From NCBI GenBank assembly GCA_028293725.1, contig JAQGOE010000288.1, positions 1 through 27,295 on the forward strand: a stretch of 27,295 bases of DNA. Direction: 5' to 3'. The position numbers were made by a program, and so were the translations under genes. Under the pieces are notes generated by a model. It was not told where the DNA came from. It saw only the letters and a program-made list of their open reading frames with translations, and did no database searches. The DNA is from Gammaproteobacteria bacterium (lineage in GTDB: Bacteria; Pseudomonadota; Gammaproteobacteria; Steroidobacterales; Steroidobacteraceae). Shown piece by piece: positions 23,446 through 27,295 of the stretch. The first letter of the stretch is position 1. Each line of letters starts with the position of its first letter.

Positions 23446-24222
23446 ATGGTGGAGCTGTATCATTTCGAGCCCAACGCCAATGGCGGCAAGCCGATCATGG
23501 CGCTCAACGAGAAGGGCGTCCCATTCGTCAGCCACTGGGTCGACCTGTTGAATTTCCAGCAGCACACTCCCGAGTACCTGCGCATCAATCCGAAGGGCCA
23601 GGTCCCGACGCTGGTTCACGACGGCGTTGTGATCACCGAATCGACGCCGATGGGTGAATACATCGATGAGGCCTTCGACGGGCCCCCGCTACGTCCCCGC
23701 GACCCGCTGGAGCGCTGGCGGATGCGGACGTGGAGCCGCTTTGCCGATGAGTACCTGGGCCCGTCGCTGAGCATGTTGGGGTGGAGTCGCGGGATCGTTC
23801 CGCTGATGCGCAAAAAAGACCCGGCAGAGCTGCAGCGCGCGCTGCAAGCCATCCCGACCGAAGAAAGACGGCGCGCGTGGTCCACAACGATCCACAACAC
23901 ATTCACCGAGGCGGCGCTCGAGGAGTCGCGGCGGCGACTCGCGGTCTCGGCTGCGCGCTTGGACGCGCAACTGCGGGAGCGACCGTGGCTGGCCGGCAGC
24001 ACCTATTCCCTGGCTGACATCAACGTATTCAACATGGCGGCGGCGTTGCCGCATTTCATGCCCGCCATCGTCAACGAGAAAGCCACGCCGCATCTGCTCG
24101 AATGGTTGCTCAGGGTCGGATCACGTCCCGCTATCAAGGCCGCCCTTGCGTTATCGCGCAACTCCCTGCGCCCACCCGATACCGCGGCACTCTCTGCGGG
24201 ACCCGCGGGAGGCGCCAAGTAA
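23446..24222 (+). CDS. Glutathione S-transferase, LigF-like (copy 1)
   Basis: A 258-residue cytosolic GST. The thioredoxin-like domain (1-80) has YHFEPNANGGKP at the active-site turn, the cis-proline motif GQVPTL and the glutathione-gamma-Glu-binding E-S in VVITEST (about 64-66). The helical domain (about 90-235) includes WLAGSTYSLADINVF, the N-capping box of GSTs. The INPKGQVPTLVHDG, RPRDPLERWRMRTW and D-E-Y stretches resemble what I recall of beta-etherase LigF. The Ser at the LigF-type ANS turn is Gly here. It is the first of two adjacent transferase genes; one base separates its stop from the next start. A beta-ether-cleaving or conjugating role is inferred. Confidence 0.9.
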   Translation: MVELYHFEPNANGGKPIMALNEKGVPFVSHWVDLLNFQQHTPEYLRINPKGQVPTLVHDGVVITESTPMGEYIDEAFDGPPLRPRDPLERWRMRTWSRFADEYLGPSLSMLGWSRGIVPLMRKKDPAELQRALQAIPTEERRRAWSTTIHNTFTEAALEESRRRLAVSAARLDAQLRERPWLAGSTYSLADINVFNMAAALPHFMPAIVNEKATPHLLEWLLRVGSRPAIKAALALSRNSLRPPDTAALSAGPAGGAK

Positions 24223-24223
24223 T

Positions 24224-25006
24224 ATGCTGCTTTACCATTCCTGGCCCTGCGGTCATTCCGCCATCGCCCTGATCGGCCTGCACGAGAAGGGACTGAGTTT
24301 CGACAGCCGTTACCTGGATCTACGCTCTCTAGAGCAGTATTTGCCGCAGTTTCTGGCTCTCAATCCCCACGGACAGGTGCCGGTGCTGTGCCACAACGAG
24401 GTCGTCATCTCGGAAACCACGGCGTTGCTGGAATACCTTGAGGAAGCTTTTCCAACCCGTCCCCTCATGCCCGAAGATGCGGTCGGTCGCTGGAAGGTTC
24501 GTGTCTGGGGGAAGATACTCAACGAGGACATAGCCCCTTCTGTGAGCCTCCTCGCCTGGCATATATCGACCTTGCCGACCCTCGGCGCTGCCGATCGCGA
24601 GAAGCTCCGGGCTACCGCTCACACGATCCCCATCGACGAGCGACGCGCCCAGTGGACGCTCGCGTTGGACGAGGCCAATCTAGCGGAACAGCTTCAGTAT
24701 TCAACCTATAAGCTGCGCGTCGCTGTCTCCCGAGTGGAAAAGGACCTCGCACAACATTCCTGGCTTGGCGGGTCGCAGTATTCCCTCGCCGATATCTACC
24801 TGTTTCCGATGTTGGTGGTGTTACCCCGTCTGTTGCCGGATCTCGTCAACCCCACTGCGACGCCCCGGACGCTTGCGTGGCTCGCCGCGGTGCGCAGCCG
24901 ACCCGCCGTCCAGTCGGCTCTGTCCACCAAGCCCGCGGGCGCGGCACTCCCCGCGGATCCCCTACAAATGTTCGTGCCCGGTCCCGAACACGTGCGGTGG
25001 GGATAG
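24224..25006 (+). CDS. Glutathione S-transferase, LigF-like (copy 2)
   Basis: A 260-residue GST starting at the ATG at 24224, one base after the first GST stop. The upstream open frame inside the previous gene is not used. The active-site turn reads SWPCGHSAIAL, keeping Ser but with His in place of the Asn of LigF-type enzymes. NPHGQVPVL gives the cis-proline motif and VVISETTALLEYLEE the glutathione-binding E-T. The C-terminal domain has WLGGSQYSLADIYLF and a long tail after 235. It is paralogous to copy 1 and to the partial gene at the right edge. Different turn residues suggest the copies differ in mechanism or substrate. Confidence 0.9.
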   Translation: MLLYHSWPCGHSAIALIGLHEKGLSFDSRYLDLRSLEQYLPQFLALNPHGQVPVLCHNEVVISETTALLEYLEEAFPTRPLMPEDAVGRWKVRVWGKILNEDIAPSVSLLAWHISTLPTLGAADREKLRATAHTIPIDERRAQWTLALDEANLAEQLQYSTYKLRVAVSRVEKDLAQHSWLGGSQYSLADIYLFPMLVVLPRLLPDLVNPTATPRTLAWLAAVRSRPAVQSALSTKPAGAALPADPLQMFVPGPEHVRWG

Positions 25007-25067
25007 AACTCCGCCTTGCATCAAGCCCAACGTTGCGCCCGCTGAAGATGCACCTCCAGCCGCCGGG

Positions 25068-26531
25068 TCAGCCCCAGCTTTGGGCGCGCAGGAAAGCGCG
25101 TCGATACGGCTTGAGACCGAGCGTAGTGGTGATCGCGCCGGCGGGGCCGAGCAGAAGGACGACCGTCACCATTGCATAGCGCAGATGGCTCTCACTAAAG
25201 AGGTGATCGGTGAAGAGCGCGACCACGGTCGGCCCAAGCCCGTAGCCGATGACATTGAACACGAAAAGGTAGAACGCCACCACTTGGCCGCGCATCTGGT
25301 TGGGGGTCACGACCAGAAGCGCGGCGGCTTGTGAGCCGATCGCAGCCACCCCGACCAGCGACGTCCAGCCGAACATTACCAACGCCCATTCAGGTGTAGG
25401 CATCAGGGGGAGCAACGCCAGCGCAGGCATACCCAGCCATTGACACGCGGCAGTCAATCGCACGTTCACGTCCTGGTAGCCCCGGCGAAACAGACTCTCA
25501 TTGATCCGGATGCCCGCCAACAGTCCGATCGGCGACAGCACGAGTGCGATCACCCCGGCGCCAGAGCCGAACTGCGCGGAGCTCCAACCGTAGTTGCGGC
25601 TGAACACGGCGGGAGTCCAGGACTGGTTGCCGAAAACCACCATGCCGTGCAACGCCAACCCGAGGAACATCGGGAGGTAAACCGTCCAGTTGGCTCGCAT
25701 GAACCGGACGACTTCCCTGACCGGAATACTCGTTACCGGCCCCTGTGCCGGCAGACGCCCGCGGCGAATCGGCTCGGGAACCGAAAAATACAACAGTGCG
25801 ACCAGCAGGCCCGGCAAGCCGACCATGAAGAACGTGAGCTGCCACGGAAACATCTCACCCAACACAGGAAGATGAATGCTGTGCGCCTGGCTCACTGAGT
25901 GAATCACTGCCGCTCCCAGCAGCATTGAGAGCGAGTTACCGGCGACGTACGCGAAAGCCAGGAGCGACATGGCACGGGGCAGCCGCTCCTTCGGAAACAG
26001 ATCGGAGATCATCGATGAGACGGCCGGCGACGTCGCCGCATCTCCCGCGCCCATGCCGAAGCGGCACAAGGCCAGCTGCACGAAGTTGTGGGCCAACCCA
26101 CACAGCGCCGTGCAAACGCTCCATATCGTCACACATAGCGCGAGAATCACGCGGCGGCTGCCGGTATCGATGCGTCGCGCCAGGGGCAAGCCGAGCAGCA
26201 CGTAGAACACCACAAAGGCAAAGCCGATAACCAGGCTGAGCTGGGTGTCGGTGAGATGCAGGTCGCGCTTGATGGGCTCGACCAACAGCGTAAGCACACC
26301 ACGGTCGAGATAACCCACCATCATGGTGAGCCCGAAGACGAACACAGACCACCACGCCTGCCTTTCCGGTGGCCAGGGGACATTGGAATCCGGCGCATCG
26401 GCCGATCTGACTGCCGCGTTCGCTATAGTGCTCGCGGCGGCTTCCGTCCCGGGGCCGCGTGCAACGGGTGCTACAACGGCTGCTCCAGTGGCTGCTCGAG
26501 CGGGCACGCCGCTGGTGAGATGCGCCGTCAA
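25068..26531 (-). CDS. MFS transporter (spinster/ACS-like)
   Basis: A 487-residue carrier. A 60-residue Ala-rich hydrophilic N-terminus precedes about 12 membrane spans. GYLDRGVLTLLVEPIKRDL at the first span, PLARRIDTGSRR at the loop 2-3 position and the R-FGMGAGDAATSPA span four segment are typical of organic-anion or spinster-like MFS proteins. The start is a TTG at 26529-26531 that overlaps the upstream GST stop (TTGA), with GGAG at proper spacing. It is the second gene of the rightmost operon, downstream of the partial GST, and converges on the second GST gene. The substrate is unknown; uptake or export of an aromatic acid or glutathione-step product is plausible. Confidence 0.88.
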   Translation of the reverse strand: MTAHLTSGVPARAATGAAVVAPVARGPGTEAAASTIANAAVRSADAPDSNVPWPPERQAWWSVFVFGLTMMVGYLDRGVLTLLVEPIKRDLHLTDTQLSLVIGFAFVVFYVLLGLPLARRIDTGSRRVILALCVTIWSVCTALCGLAHNFVQLALCRFGMGAGDAATSPAVSSMISDLFPKERLPRAMSLLAFAYVAGNSLSMLLGAAVIHSVSQAHSIHLPVLGEMFPWQLTFFMVGLPGLLVALLYFSVPEPIRRGRLPAQGPVTSIPVREVVRFMRANWTVYLPMFLGLALHGMVVFGNQSWTPAVFSRNYGWSSAQFGSGAGVIALVLSPIGLLAGIRINESLFRRGYQDVNVRLTAACQWLGMPALALLPLMPTPEWALVMFGWTSLVGVAAIGSQAAALLVVTPNQMRGQVVAFYLFVFNVIGYGLGPTVVALFTDHLFSESHLRYAMVTVVLLLGPAGAITTTLGLKPYRRAFLRAQSWG

Positions 26532-27295
26532 TGCGTCGACTCCGCGGATCTTCCGGGCGGAGGCCCGGTTGGTAGGGTGACGCCAAGGGCCGCCAACGTC
26601 TCGCCGACCTTATTAGGCATTGCCAACGCCGCCTGCACCGCCGGGCGCACGTTCATCGCCGACAACCACTCCACAATGCGGGGCGTTATGGCTGAATTGA
26701 CCAGTTCCGGAGCAAGACGCGACAGGCCCGGAACGACGCAGTAGCTGGCAATGTCGCCCAAGGAGTAGGTCTCACCTGCGATCCAAGCCCGGCGCTGCAG
26801 GAGCGATTCCATGCGACGCACCCCGTCCGCGATCTGTTCCCGTGCCTCGCTCAGCTGCCCGGGTGTGAACGAGCGGCCGGCCACGGTCGCCCATTTCTCG
26901 CGCCTGTCGCGTAGCGGAATGCGCGCCAGGCGCTGCTCCTTCTCGGCGGGGCTGAGCCGGCTCGCGATGGGGTGAAGCAGGAAGTGCCAGCCGATACGGC
27001 TGGCCGCCGGACCGAAATAATCGTCGACGTACTTGGTCCAAATCCGCATGTGAGCCCGCTCACGCGCCCCCTCGGGCTTCAACGGCGGATCCGGAAAAAC
27101 CTCATCGAGATATTCATTGATGATCGAGGATTCGGTGATGACGGTCCCGTCATGCAACAGGGTCGGGACGACGCCGTCGGGATTGATCGCCAGGTACTCG
27201 GGCTCATGCTGCTCGAAGCGCAGCAGATTCACATAGTGACTGACGAACTCCCGGCGCTTCTCCTTGAGGCAAATCAGCACCTTGACGGAATTCGC
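26528..27295 (-). CDS. Glutathione S-transferase, LigF-like (copy 3, 5' end cut by window edge)
   Basis: About 255 residues are visible. The frame stays open to the right edge and reads ANSVKVLICLKEK before the in-frame GTG at 27278-27280. That GTG is therefore internal, and about 10-14 N-terminal residues lie outside the window. The ANS turn matches the LigF-type active site fully. NPDGVVPTLLHDG and VITESSIINEYLDE supply the cis-proline and glutathione-binding motifs, and WIAGETYSLGDIASY is the N-capping box. Its stop overlaps the TTG start of the MFS gene. It is the most LigF-like of the three transferases. Confidence 0.9.
   Translation of the reverse strand, partial: ANSVKVLICLKEKRREFVSHYVNLLRFEQHEPEYLAINPDGVVPTLLHDGTVITESSIINEYLDEVFPDPPLKPEGARERAHMRIWTKYVDDYFGPAASRIGWHFLLHPIASRLSPAEKEQRLARIPLRDRREKWATVAGRSFTPGQLSEAREQIADGVRRMESLLQRRAWIAGETYSLGDIASYCVVPGLSRLAPELVNSAITPRIVEWLSAMNVRPAVQAALAMPNKVGETLAALGVTLPTGPPPGRSAESTH

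Noticed and set aside
27278..27280. GTG as the start of GST copy 3
   Set aside because: Residues before it (ANSVK) continue the conserved GST active-site turn, so the true start lies beyond the window.
1..27295. Mobile elements, tRNA or rRNA genes, CRISPR arrays, toxin-antitoxin genes
   Set aside because: No transposase or integrase, cloverleaf, evenly spaced repeats or small paired genes were found by reading. The content is ordinary chromosomal catabolic DNA.

Overview
The window is GC-rich DNA from a Gram-negative bacterium. Two TonB-dependent receptors, two exported DUF6152 proteins and a CpxAR-like two-component system all indicate an outer membrane. Dense catabolic operons with ATGA/TGATG start-stop overlaps, divergent LysR and GntR regulators, and SCP2, FAH, SDR and glutathione-transferase families suggest a proteobacterial degrader of aromatic or hydrophobic compounds. 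A gammaproteobacterium of the Steroidobacter type or a sphingomonad-like degrader would fit, but this placement is inference only. I saw no tRNA, rRNA, CRISPR array, insertion sequence or phage gene.

Layout, left to right. Positions 1-1048 (minus) hold a DUF6152 protein and a coupled secreted partner cut by the window edge. Positions 1309-3074 (minus) hold a response regulator and histidine kinase. Positions 3254-4292 (minus) hold two tandem DUF6644-like membrane proteins. Positions 4415-6019 (minus) hold 3-oxoacid CoA-transferase subunits A and B followed by a decayed thiolase stub. Positions 6126-10807 (plus) hold a LysR regulator, a TonB-dependent receptor and an MFS transporter.

Positions 10874-15677 (minus) hold the most distinctive operon. 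It encodes a molybdopterin enzyme of the pyrogallol-phloroglucinol transhydroxylase / resorcinol hydroxylase type with an SCP2-like domain fused to its N-terminus. Its iron-sulfur subunit and an FAH-family hydrolase follow, and all three genes overlap at start and stop codons. A GntR/FCD regulator (15848-16612, plus) diverges from it.

Positions 16629-23246 (minus) are a six-gene operon: TonB receptor, LigD-like SDR, second SDR, FAH hydrolase, DUF6152 and secreted partner. This repeats the DUF6152 pair seen at the left end. Positions 23446-25006 (plus) hold two LigF-like glutathione transferases. Positions 25068-27295 (minus) hold an MFS transporter and a third LigF-like transferase cut by the right edge.

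Working model (inference): the TonB receptors and MFS proteins import an aromatic, possibly ether-linked or hydrophobic, substrate. The SDRs oxidise an alcohol, and the glutathione transferases cleave or conjugate the product, as in LigD/LigF beta-aryl-ether cleavage. The SCP2-Mo enzyme hydroxylates or transhydroxylates a phenolic ring, the FAH enzymes hydrolyse ring-derived diketones, and the CoA-transferase activates a 3-oxoacid. A recurring AATCGATWRT sequence lies upstream of several of these operons, and a symmetrical three-part palindrome sits between the receptor operon and the transferases. These may be the control elements that tie the cluster together.
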